64,000 nt of DNA from Bolinopsis microptera (lineage: Eukaryota > Ctenophora > Tentaculata > Lobata > Bolinopsidae): contig NC_087074.1 in the NCBI RefSeq assembly GCF_026151205.1, forward strand, positions 11,317,226 through 11,381,225. Reading direction: 5' to 3'. A program made the position numbers and the translations under genes. Below are positions 29,940-41,000 of this stretch, in pieces (position 1 is the first letter of the stretch; every line of letters begins with the position of its first letter). The notes below the pieces were generated by a model that did not search any database, was not told where the DNA came from, and saw only the letters and a list, made by a program, of their open reading frames with translations.

Positions 29940-29964
29940 CTACTACTACTACTACTACTACTAC
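29940..29964. repeat. (ACT)n microsatellite
   Basis: Eight perfect ACT trinucleotides. Confidence 0.9.
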
Positions 29965-31375
29965 CAGTATCACTGGTCGTGCAGCTCGGAGGCAGGTACA
30001 ACCAGACTTCATAACACCCACCTCACTCTAATATTAATGCTTTTCAAACAAAGAATATATATACTGCGCGGATGTGTGACCGCCACTTCATGGTAATCTA
30101 CACTGATGTAGATTTGTCATTTGTCTGTAATTGAAACGGCCGGTCGAAAGTCAGAAACTGGATTAGTTATAGTTCTGTAGAATTTGCTGTGTTTGGATAA
30201 TGGTCATCATTAGCTCGGGACAAGCTAAACTCTTGCTTGTTAATTGTTGTGTGGAATCAGTCTAATTTCAAGCTTCGGCCAATCTTACTACCAGTACGTT
30301 GTTTTTGTTTTCTACCGATACAGATACTAGTTACATCCGGGTAACTAGTATTACTAGTATATTTGTAGGAACGTAACGTGTTTTTCTTTTATGATATTTT
30401 TCATGGCAACAAATCTGCTAACCCAGTTCATTCTGTGATCATGCTAGACCTGGTAATTATATTATGCTTAGCTCCAAACATTGGTTGATTATTGCCTTAT
30501 TGTCAGGTACAAAGTGCACTTTTCTACTACTTAGAAACAATAATCTAAAATTAGCAGTAGTATGAGAGAAAACGTATGCGGAGGGAAATTAAATCATCTG
30601 GTGATGACCCAAAACGATTAAATAATAGCCATTTAGTTGTAGTCAACATTAGGGGTCGTTCAAATATTATTGTTGGGTAATTACTGAGGGGAAGGAGGTT
30701 GTTTCTAAATTATTACGCTAGTCTAATTATATAACAATAGCTATGTGTAAAACTGATTACGGAGGAGGGATCAGAGATTTATCAATTTACCAACATATGT
30801 TATAACGTAATATTTGAATGACACCTTATTACTATTATTCTATTAGTCGTGGCATACTTTTAGTTGTGAGACCGAGCTGGATCCAGCTGGAATATTAAGT
30901 TGCAAGTTTGCTATTCATTGTTTGGCATAAAATCGCAAATTGGTTTTCCGCAAACATTATGTCATAGGTGGACAGTCACTGCTTGTAATTTCATTCAATT
31001 TCAAGATGATATAATCTTATTTACACATTTGCAATATTAATTATTGTTAAAGAAATGATATAGGAATGATACCGTAATTATATTTGCGCGCTGGTCGGCA
31101 GGATATAAACTTACAAAGGAATGACTGTCTATTCCTCTTATCTTTTCCTAAGAAGAGGACAGCACTCATTTTATTACTATTCATTTGAACCAATCAGTCA
31201 TTTTGTGGAATATTGACGGATTGATTCACACACACACTCACCGAATCATTAGTGTGTTGGTAGCTACTATTACCTAGGTGCGTCCTGGGACGACGGTTGG
31301 AAGTCGTCTAGGTGACCAAAAACCTTGTCTCTATACAGCGATACTGTTAGTTAGCTGTAAACTGAGAAACCTTGT

Positions 31376-31512
31376 CCCCAGGTAACTGTTGCCTGGTAAC
31401 TTGAACTCTATCTCTAGGTTACTGTAACCTGTTAACTAAGAAACCTTTTCTCTAGGTAACCGTTACCTGGTAACTTAAACTCTCTCGCTAAGTAACTGAA
31501 ACCTTGTAACTA
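31376..31512. repeat. Degenerate ~65-bp tandem repeat built on GGTAACNGTTACC palindromes
   Basis: Three diverged units, each with a GGTAACTGTTGCC / GGTTACTGTAACC / GGTAACCGTTACC core followed by TGGTAACTTRAACTCT-like text. The core is a dyad and may form small cruciforms. Confidence 0.6.
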
Positions 31513-31854
31513 GAATAAGACCCTGTTTATTGTTTAAATTGTCACTTGAGTACTACTACTAGTACTAGTAAGCTAGTACAATGTATTTCCTAGTGGTATT
31601 ATACTACACGGTACATATAGCTACACCCAGTCGTCACTTTATTTTTGATGCTAGTTCAGTGATTGCAAAAAACGTTTCAATAATGGGCTTTTTAATTAAT
31701 ATGTTTTGATATTAAAAGGTTTGGCCTTGGGTCCTGGAAACATACTATAAATCCAAATTGTTTACCAGTAAAAATCGAGTCCATTCAAATATTTGCTTGT
31801 ACACATGGTTGATACAATCATAGCCCACTCACAACTACTATAATAAAATAATAA

Positions 31855-32052
31855 CTTGGCTGTTGAGTGCTTCCCTCGATATTCCCCGACGCCTTGGCGG
31901 AGGGATCGCGGGGCACGAAACTAAGCCAAGGTGTCGTTTTTTTATAATTCTCTCCGGGCCTGAATTATATCAAAACAAATAACAGTTGCACACAAAATTT
32001 ACACACTATATTATATTGTACACATTATCGCGGGTATCACTCAACAGCCAAG
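31855..32052. mobile_element. Short inverted-repeat element (MITE-like, 198 bp)
   Basis: Ends CTTGGCTGTTGAGTG and CACTCAACAGCCAAG are perfect 15-bp inverted repeats. An internal hairpin (CGACGCCTTGGC with GCCAAGGTGTCG) lies near 31,887-31,926. A further inverted pair (ATTCTCTCCGGG with CCCGGAGAGAAT) links its interior to 32,210-32,225, so the structure may extend to about 32,230. No clear target duplication. Confidence 0.6.
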
Positions 32053-34367
32053 CAAGGTATTGTTTTAATAATATAATTTCTCCGGTTCTGGATGAAATAA
32101 TGTGTAATGTGATACGTGCGCATGATATTGATACAATATATCATAATAGTGTGTAATATAATATTGTGCGCAGTTACCAGTACGTGTTCACGACTTTCGG
32201 GGATATAATTCCCGGAGAGAATTATAGTTGTTACAGTACGTTCGGTCTTTTGAAGTTTCGGAAACTTTCATGTAAGATTTAATTTTGCTTATCTGTTCAG
32301 TTGTTTTGCCTTGTTTCAATTATGCAGAGTTGATATGATGCAAAAGATATGGTGTTTTAATCTTAATCATAATACCGAGGAGTAGGAGGAGGAGGTATAT
32401 GTGAACAAACATACATGACGTACATTATACAACATGTACATTGTACATTGTACAGCATGCAAATCGTACAACATGTACAATAAGGCAAGTTGTGGGTTCA
32501 GAAGCTTTCATTCTCAGAATCTCAACAACTTTTGTTAATCAGTTGTTCAGCTACACTGCCATGTTTACATTATCATACAGAGGATATGATGCAGTAGAGA
32601 GTACTAAATCATTGTACTTGTAGACACGAAGGTACCTCTCTTATACGTGAAGAGGTGCAGGCAGCTTATTTATTAGTGTCACCTATTATTAATATTATAA
32701 TATTATATCAACTATGTTGAGATTCGTTAAAAGGACCGCAATCACATCATGTTAGTGTTACCATCCCACAAAGAGGAGACCATGTCATTCCTCCAGCAAA
32801 GCAGCTGAATAATTAATGTTTATTAATTTATTGTGCAATATTGCCCTTTCTAATTAGTTGTAATGACTCTTTTGTTTCATCTTCCAATCTCAATACGTCT
32901 GCAGTTGAGTTAGGGCGAAACGTCAGAGCTTCCACCGCGGTGACTCTAACAATTGTTTATGTAGTCTTTGTTCTTCAAGTTCAATTCTTTACAGACTAAT
33001 ATTAAGTTTATCTTATTTACTTCTTTCAGTCTCATTTAAGTTACTCGGAAAAGAGATGTCCATTATTTCTTGCTATCCTGCGGTTGTCATGAAAAGTGAA
33101 ATTGTCAATTAAATACTTATCAGCTCTTCAAACTTTCAAAGTTGTTGGATAGTTGGAAATTATAAGTATAAATCAGGATCTTTTTGTTTGTGCATTTTAA
33201 TTCATCTAACGAATATTGTTCCTTAGACAACGCAGCTATTAAGATTCATTTTTTCTTAAAACTTAACATTTTTATAGTTTTATTTTTAAACAAGCCGCCT
33301 GGGTTGCCGGCGTCAAAAAATATTCCATTTTTTCCTGTTTGGCGGTTGCAGATTCGCTTTATATTTTACGCAACTTTATGTGCAATCTTGCAATTAAGAT
33401 GAAAACAGTTTATATACTGCGCCTTAATCATAATGGAGCCTCAGGGGCTAACACACCATAAAGCTGTTTGACTGCATGTTCATTCGACAACTGGCATGTC
33501 TCACAGATCATTGTCCCAACAGCTTACGGCCATTACTCACAAATTAGCAATCATCCTTGGATCATTAAAGATAGCGGAGACTGGTGTTAAATCCCCACCT
33601 AATTCTTTCCGCCGCGGCTCATCTCTCTATTTTCTCAGACTAACAGATGATCTTTTGCCTTTGTCTTTTGTCTTTTTATTTGGCCGCCCTACGGTGCTTT
33701 ATAAAAATTCATTTTTCAAACCTTAATCGCGATGGCAGGCTCTTGTTTTATATTTGTATCTCTGGCAATGCTGGGATGTACAGTTGGACTAAAATTGTTA
33801 CTTAATTGATAGATAATAACTTAATAAATAAAGCAACAGACTCCGCTTGAATTTAATAGGCCACTTCTAAATCTCATTGCCTTTAATTCGGCGTATATAA
33901 AGATAATGACAAAGTCTAAATACCTTGAACCACACTCATTCCTGGCGATTATAATAATAATATGTCAATTAAAAGTACAGTTAAAATAGCAGGATTGCAG
34001 TCTTAGATTTCATAATAAAGTAATAATGCCAGCCAACTCAGAGTGCCCATTAGAGTTAAACTATAGAGTAACCACTGGTTTCTTAGAGATTGAAACGGGG
34101 TTTAGACTGGTCCGCATATCTCTTTTGTTGCCCGTTTCTTTATCTTAGCAGTTACAACATACATACTACATCATTTCCACTGTAGTAGACTGTACTGCAG
34201 CCCAAACTTTAATCCTGGACAATAGAGTTACAATCGCTTTTATAGCGTAATTTCTAATCCCTCCAAGTTTAAAGTTAATTCTACAGGCAGTTGTGGAGTA
34301 TCACTGAATGTTTTTGATTTTACAAACTATTAATCTGTTTTTGCTCTTTTGAGTGGGTCGATCATAT
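32053..34367. other. Intergenic, no gene supported
   Basis: A cluster of TGTACA/TACATGT words lies near 32,410-32,480 (palindromic, low complexity). Short frames at 33184-33402 and 33496-33726 have no recognised domain. Confidence 0.4.
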
Positions 34368-34451
34368 AATTGATGTTTTGGGACAAAGTGAGAGTCTCCA
34401 CTCAGTTGTAAGACTGAGTGGAGACTCTCATTTTGTACCAAAACATCAATT
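34368..34451. repeat. 39-bp-stem hairpin with 6-nt loop
   Basis: The left arm 34368-34406 (AATTGATGTTTTGG... ACTCAGT) pairs with 34413-34451 over 39 bp with one G:A mismatch and one site that becomes a G:U wobble in RNA; the loop is TGTAAG. Near-perfect pairing suggests a recent foldback insertion or a small-RNA precursor. No second copy was noticed in the window. Confidence 0.85.
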
Positions 34452-35508
34452 GTTTTTACAAACTGTTGAATTTACATTTAGATTGTTTGCATGCAAACTT
34501 GAAGAAACGTGCACTGGAAATAGAATCGAGCTTGTAGCATGCAAAAGCAGTTTATTTTATCGTTTTATCTGCCATTGAATTTGAGGTATGAAGCAATTTA
34601 TACAGTTCCGTAAACTTACGCACATTATTTGTATGCCTATCATCAGTTGCTTTAAAGATTGGTTAAAAGGTCACTACCACAATTGTTCAATAAAAATTGT
34701 GAATTATGTTCCAAGAAAGTTAAATCATTATACCTTGAGAGGGTATCCACAATTTCTAATGAACATATATGAAATTGTTGAATATTGCTTTGAACGGATA
34801 TTTTGACAAACTTTGAGGAAATGATGATTTGATTACGCAAACCAGAAACCCCCCTCCCCCCTCGTAATCATTTGAAACCCCCTCCCCAGTCCCCTTTTAA
34901 ACTATTAAATATTTGTAATCGTAATATCGATACTGATTACATAATACGACGTACCACTGTCACAAGTCACAAACCCCTTATAATGATACCAAACCTCAAA
35001 GACCGTAATCGGAGTGCAAACATGTTTTTGTTATTTAAGTGTTGATCGTTGAAGCATCATTGTTATTCAGCACAGACCATGTTTAAGAGTTTTAAGAAAG
35101 GAGAAGTTGAAACTTCCTTTTAACTTCAAGGATACCTGTTTTTCCTCTGCTTTTCATTCCAAGGGGATCAAGAATTCAACAGAACCGGAAAGATGATAAG
35201 CGATAGGATTAGTTCATATTATTATTTATCATCGTGTAAATACGTAACGCGAATTAAATAGGTAGTAATTATTTTTTAGTCTCTTGAGTCTTGACACCAC
35301 TTTAGGGTTAGACGGGTTCCTGCTAGTGCTTATAATTCATAGTGATATTGAACCCATATTATTCAGTATTCACCAGGCCACCAACTTTAATCATGTTTTA
35401 TTCTAAAAGTCATGCAATGGTGACCATTTCAGAACCTGTTAGTCCTCGTAGTTGCAGTAAAGATTGAGCGAGTTTATCGATTGAGTATCACTAACATACC
35501 ACATCTAG
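34452..35508. other. Intergenic, nothing recognised
   Basis: AT-rich, with C-rich runs near 34,849-34,895. No domain in short frames. Confidence 0.4.
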
Positions 35509-35583
35509 CATACCATATCTAGCATACCATATCTAGCATACCATATCTAACATACCATATCTAACATACCATATCTAGCATAG
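35509..35583. repeat. 14-bp tandem repeat
   Basis: Five to six units of CATACCATATCTAG with T/A and G/A variants. Confidence 0.85.
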
Positions 35584-35632
35584 AAAACTAAACGAAAACA
35601 TTTTCCATAATTCAGCCCTTCTAAACCGAGCT

Positions 35633-36022
35633 CCCTAGCCTTACCCTAGCCCCACCCTAGCCCCACCCTAGTCCCACCCTAGTACCACCCTAGTCCCACC
35701 CTAGCCCCACCCTAGTCCCACCCTAGCCCCACCCTAGTCCCACCCTAGCCCCACCCTAGCCCAACCCTAGCCCCACCCTAGTCCCACCCTAGCCCCACCC
35801 TAGTCCCACCCTAGTCCCACCCTAGCCTTACCCTAGCCCCACCCTAGTCCCACCCTAGCCCCACCCTAGCGCCACCCTACCCCACCCTAGCTCCACCCTA
35901 GTCCCACCCTAGTCCCACCCTAGTCCCACCCTAGTCCCACCCTAGCCTTACCCTAGCCCCACCCTAGCCCCACCCTAGCCCCACCCTAGCCCCACCCTAG
36001 TCCCACCCTAGCCCCACCCTAC
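35633..36022. repeat. 12-bp minisatellite CCCTAGYCCCAC
   Basis: About 32 units over 390 bp, alternating AGC and AGT variants with occasional CCTTAC units and one 2-bp slip near 35,878. The unit resembles an expanded CCCTAA-type word (CCCTAG + CCCAC), and the strand is almost purely C-rich/G-rich, so the complementary strand is G-rich with GGG runs every six bases and could form quadruplexes. Confidence 0.95.
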
Positions 36023-36763
36023 ACATCTCCCTCTATTAAACTACTATTACTTTTACACGGGACATTAGATCACGACAACATCCCACTTTGAGGCCAAACA
36101 GAGCAGATTGTTAGTCTCCAACAGCTGCTATGAACAGAAGGGGTAGTCTACCTGCCTTTTGTTTCCCTTGTCTGGGAGTACCAATAATCTTGGTAGCATG
36201 GTGGCGACTTCATGGGTCTGGTCGCGGTGTAGTGAATTAACTGGATAATGTTATCTAACAAAAGGTTCTCCTCCACATCAAGTCATCAATTTAGATGTCC
36301 TCGTTTAGTTAGCGTTTTCCTGGTCTCCGTCAGTTTCTCCTCATAAGCCTTACTGTTTATAGTATGGTTATTCCTTATCAGCTTACATTTTCAACTTATT
36401 TCTTTACTATTGCACGTTGCATCGTTATGAGTATTATCTTATTTTATAATGGTTATTATTATAGTGCTTTTTTGTTTGGTCAGACTTGAATTGTCCGGCA
36501 AAAATGTAATAGTATTTTACATTACTCAATAAAATTAACGACCAATTAATATCTCTGTTATCAGAAAGTAGCATTTTGTTGCTAGTTGGCATTTAAGATT
36601 CATTAATTGCATAGTCAACTTAAATCCTGAGTATTACTAACTTTTAGCACAAGATCTGAATTTCGATTGAAAGCAATTATGAATTAGCATTATCAATTAT
36701 TAGGAAACAGATCAATGACCATAAATCATCGCAGGTATAACAAGGCCAATGACCTGAAACATC
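36023..36763 (+). other. Upstream region / probable 5' UTR intron of the SLC4A11-like gene
   Basis: No upstream coding exon is seen. A plausible acceptor (AATCATCGCAG followed by GTATAAC) lies near 36,734, about 30 bp before the start codon, so a non-coding first exon may lie upstream. No TATA box is convincing. Confidence 0.35.
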
Positions 36764-39409
36764 ATGATAAAAAACCCGGCAGCAGACCACACACAGGACC
36801 TTGCAAACGGACAAAGTAACCAACATGAGGGTCAGGTGACTCTAATGAGTAATGGAGGCTCACCCCCGGCCCCGCAGAGTAAGAGAATGGTGAAACAAGA
36901 TACCGTGGGGGACTATCTGGACGACGCTGATGAGATGGAAATGGACGGGGTGGACGTGGAGGTCAGGTCCCCACTCTCCCCCGGTCTTGGTAACCTCTCC
37001 AAAGTCCTGGCTGTCAAGTCTATGGCAACCAAGTGGAGGAAGAAGGTTATCAAGAAGAATGATCTGAACATGGCCTTCTCGGATTCGCCTCACGTGCCTC
37101 AGGTGGATGCTTGTCATGCCATGTACTGGACCAAGCGAAGGTCTGTCCCTCTTAAGAACTATCACGACGAGGCTAGAGCAGAAAAAGATATCTCCAAGTT
37201 CCTCGAGAACCCAGTAGTGTTGTTCAAAGTGAGAGGACAGCAGTGGAAAGACATTGCACACGAGATGTTGGAAAATATCAGGGTGCTGAAACCCAGCTTG
37301 AACCTGAACGTAGAGCGCACCTACAAATGTCTGATAAGTGGTGCTGGAGATTACACCATCCCAGAGTTGGTGCAAGGCCTGGTCTACAACCAAGAATCAG
37401 ACATTATCTGCGAGCAGAGCTTTGTGGTGGTCCTTGGTTCAACCCCCGCCGTTTTGGAGACCCAGACCTCCTTTGCCATTCTGAAGAACTCCGTTAATCT
37501 AGGAGCTCTAATGGCTGAGGTTAAAATGATATGCATGATCCTCTCCCCGGTAAAGAGCAAACAGACCAAGTCTGGGATAGAAGTAGGGAGGACGTACACA
37601 ACGCTACTCTCTGATCTGGAACTGCGGAGAAGGTTGATGGAAAGCAAGACTCCAGCAGAGTTTGCTGCAATTGTTAAAGAGGGCTGCACTCATGTAATGG
37701 ATAAACATACTGAAGTGTACAAACAGGAGAAGGTGATGACACAGGAGGAAGAAGAAGGAGACAATAATATCTCTCCTGTTACAAAGTTCTTCAGAGATAT
37801 CATGCCGCCTGGTAAACTCCTGTGGAGGGACATTAAGCGGAGGAAAAAACACTACATTTCAGATTTCACGGAGGGCATGGACAGTTGGAGATCTATCAAA
37901 AAATATGGCACGTCTATCATCTTCTTGTACTTCACTTTGCTCTTGCCTACCATGGCTTTTGGGGTTTTGAACGCTGACAACACCTATCAGGAGATTGAGA
38001 CCAGGAAGGCTATCTTAGCGCAGGCGTTCGGTGGTATTATATTTGCTCTGTTTGCTGGGCAGCCACTGTCTGTTGTTCAAACCACAATCCCCATCGTTCT
38101 TTTTATTAAACTGGTTTGGACATTCAGCCATGATTTGTTCAACGTGGATTTTTTAACTTTCTACACACTGGTGGGCCTTTGGAATGGATTCTTTCTAATC
38201 GTGATTGCTTTTACCGGGGTTAGTCAAATCATGGCCTTTTGCTCCAGATCTACGGAGGAAATAGTGGGTATATTTACCTCAATAGCTTTCATAGTGGACA
38301 GCATGAAATATGTGAGCAAGCAGTTTAGTCAGTACTGGTGCGAGGAAAGTGGGTGTGACAGGAGTGTTGCACTGGCAGTCTTCATTGTGACATTTGGGAC
38401 ACTTTTCATTGCCTTACAGATCTACAATTTCAAGTGGAGTCCATTCCTCAGCTCCGGGAAAAGGAAGTTGGTGGCGGAGTATGCTCTGCCTTTCTCCGTG
38501 CTCGTTATGTCACTAATTGGCTCTTATTTCATGAGTAATGTTAATCTAGAGACTTTTACAGATGCGAAATATGAGATGGAGCCTACGTATTCGCCGTTTG
38601 ACTATCGGCCCATGAAGTTCTACGGGTGTTCAGAAGACCACCACGTGGAGAGAAGAGCAGCCACGGACGGGGAGGCTGAGGAGCCTTGCAAAGCCATCGG
38701 AGCTGCATCTTTCATCACAAGCGCAGCTCTCGGGTTTATAGTGTCCATGCTGTTCTTCGTGGAGGCAAACCTAGCAGCCAGTATGGTCAACAATCCTCAC
38801 AATAAATTAAAGAAAGGGTCCGCGTATCACCTTGATATGTTGACGACAGCCATCATCAACATTATCCTGAGTATATTCGGGTTGCCCTGGATGCACGCCT
38901 GCCTGCCAACATCCCCCATGCACGTGCGAGGGCTAGCGGACGTGGAAGAGAAGGTTGAGCTGGGGTACGTGAAGGAGATAGTAGTGCGGGTGAGGGAAAC
39001 GAGAATAACAACCCTGATAGCAAACATCCTGGTCTTCATCTCCCTCCTCATGATCCCCGTTCCCCTAGAGTACATTCCGATCCCTGCCCTGTACGGGGTG
39101 CTCCTCTTCATAGCCATTTCCTCCTTGTCTGACTTCCAGCTGTGGGAGAGAGTGTTGTTGATGCTGACCGAGCAGACTCTCTACCCGCCCATACATTACA
39201 TTAGGAAGGTGCCGCAGAAAGCTGTTCACACCTTCACAGCGCTGCAGCTCCTTCAACTGGGCGTGCTTTGTGGCCTGTCATTTTCTGGGATAGCTTACTT
39301 GAAGATGCTCTTCCCCTTTATAATAATCGCTCTTATACCGATCAGAAAGTTTTTGATACCCAAAGCTATTCACGAAGATCATTTGGAAGCATTGGACGGA
39401 TCACATTAA
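36764..39409 (+). CDS. SLC4A11: SLC4A11-like solute carrier (bicarbonate transporter family)
   Basis: Single intact 881-codon frame. Residues ~1-370 form the band-3-type cytoplasmic domain (QGLVYNQESDIICEQSF near 205; basic segment RDIKRRKKHYISDFTEGMDS near 355). Residues ~375-865 form the polytopic membrane domain: FAGQPLSVVQTTIPIVLF near 435, LPFSVLVMSLIGSYF near 575, SMLFFVEANLAASMVNNPHN near 660, SIFGLPWMHACLPTSPMHVR near 700 and the terminal IPIRKFLIPKAI. A loop near 620-645 has two cysteines and acidic residues. The IFGLPW...HVR block, the YPPIHYIRKVPQ stretch and the C-terminal end fit SLC4A11, a plasma-membrane H+/OH- (also NH3/water; once proposed borate) pathway, better than anion exchangers or Na-bicarbonate cotransporters. 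Length matches the family. The lack of coding introns is unusual and could mean an old retrocopy or lineage-wide intron loss. The first ATG in frame is used; AATAAA-like signals lie near 39,613. Confidence 0.9.
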   Translation: MIKNPAADHTQDLANGQSNQHEGQVTLMSNGGSPPAPQSKRMVKQDTVGDYLDDADEMEMDGVDVEVRSPLSPGLGNLSKVLAVKSMATKWRKKVIKKNDLNMAFSDSPHVPQVDACHAMYWTKRRSVPLKNYHDEARAEKDISKFLENPVVLFKVRGQQWKDIAHEMLENIRVLKPSLNLNVERTYKCLISGAGDYTIPELVQGLVYNQESDIICEQSFVVVLGSTPAVLETQTSFAILKNSVNLGALMAEVKMICMILSPVKSKQTKSGIEVGRTYTTLLSDLELRRRLMESKTPAEFAAIVKEGCTHVMDKHTEVYKQEKVMTQEEEEGDNNISPVTKFFRDIMPPGKLLWRDIKRRKKHYISDFTEGMDSWRSIKKYGTSIIFLYFTLLLPTMAFGVLNADNTYQEIETRKAILAQAFGGIIFALFAGQPLSVVQTTIPIVLFIKLVWTFSHDLFNVDFLTFYTLVGLWNGFFLIVIAFTGVSQIMAFCSRSTEEIVGIFTSIAFIVDSMKYVSKQFSQYWCEESGCDRSVALAVFIVTFGTLFIALQIYNFKWSPFLSSGKRKLVAEYALPFSVLVMSLIGSYFMSNVNLETFTDAKYEMEPTYSPFDYRPMKFYGCSEDHHVERRAATDGEAEEPCKAIGAASFITSAALGFIVSMLFFVEANLAASMVNNPHNKLKKGSAYHLDMLTTAIINIILSIFGLPWMHACLPTSPMHVRGLADVEEKVELGYVKEIVVRVRETRITTLIANILVFISLLMIPVPLEYIPIPALYGVLLFIAISSLSDFQLWERVLLMLTEQTLYPPIHYIRKVPQKAVHTFTALQLLQLGVLCGLSFSGIAYLKMLFPFIIIALIPIRKFLIPKAIHEDHLEALDGSH

Positions 39410-41000
39410 TGACTTAGTGGAGGAGTGCATGTTTTAGACTGTTTTGTTGATTATTAAGTTTTAATATATCAGACGGAGCTTATTAGTCTGGAACTTTTAA
39501 ATACTTTTTGAAGGTTTTTAGCCGTTTTTAGAATTATTAAGAAAGTCTATTATGAGATAACATGATGTGCATTCTGCATATTGTGATAATGATATTTTGA
39601 GGGGTATTTAGTAAATAAATTATAAAGCCGTGTTTTGGATTGATCTAAATAACTATGACAGTGTCTCCCGCAGATAGTATTAAGAATAGGAGAAATTGTA
39701 GTACCTTGTTATTCGTTGGAACATGGAAAATCATAATGTACCATTATCAATTAGCTTTGAACTTATAAAATTTTCTGATCTGAGATGATTGAGGGAAAGA
39801 TCCGGTACATTAATTTATTTAACTATTGAGTGTAGCATTCATTGATCATTTGCTTGAATTATTAACTATTTGATATATAAGATTTTAATAATTAAGAAGT
39901 CTGGGTGATAGCAATTTTATGTGAGCTTTGATAATGTCCGTCAGACAAAGTATTCTGATAATTATTTTAAAGAGAGTTCCAAGAAACCGATATTAGCGAC
40001 CATCAGTTAGCCGACTGATTCTCTGAATTTTATAGTTATTTTAAAAGGACGATCACATGAGCTTCTCCCTGGTCAACGTGACCAGACTATCTTGTTGTTA
40101 AACAGAGCGGAAATTGTTAGTTTTGTAGATTTATGGTAAGATTGAATATAACTTCGACACTATTCAGACCAAAGCGTTTTCCCAATCAGTTTCAACGAAA
40201 TTACAAGATGATTGCCATCAGAGTCACTAAGTAACTGACTAAGTAACTGAGCTACCGCGGAATGAGCACAACTTGGCGATCTGGAAATAGTATAATAGAC
40301 AATCAGTACTCTTTAATAACGACAATGTTTTAAACAACGACATGTTATTTACAAAATTGACATTCAAATAGACAATTAATCAATAATTAATGGTTCATTA
40401 GTTATCAAGATTAGAAACTGGCTGTTTAATAAACTCACGTAAATCATGCTTGCCAGAAACACTTACAAAGTTGCCATTTTTAACACCAACTTTTATCAAA
40501 CACACGGTATAATAATATAAACCCTGATCAAGTGGGTAGTGTTTGTTATAATTAAAAAATTGTTTTAAATCTGATCAGATAATAATGAACTAAGGTATTA
40601 AGGTATAATTCAGGTACAAACGAGGCGAATTTCTGTAGAAGAAAAGCAACAAAAAAGTAGCTCTGTTGTGATTAGTGAGCAACTAAGGTGAGCAACTACC
40701 TTTTTTGTAAAACTCCAGATAAGTTTAGGAGGACTGAATAGCACTCAGATAAACTAGATATAAAACCACAATTAATATAAATAGTACATTACAGGTGTGT
40801 TACCAGTCCGTGGATACTGGACCAGACGTTCGCGTTGGTCGCTTTAAATCGAGCCAATCGGCAATCAGTCAACATGACCGGAGAATAACCATCAAGGGGA
40901 TTATCCCGCCTGATGACTATCCCGCCTGATGACTATCCATTATAAGGCATAATATTATCACAGATCCTCTACCTAACCCTAAACAAATCTCAAGAAGGCA
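39410..41000. other. 3' region of the transporter gene and spacer
   Basis: A candidate polyadenylation signal (AAATAAATTATAAAG) lies about 205 bp after the stop. The remainder is AT-rich with no gene supported. Confidence 0.45.
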
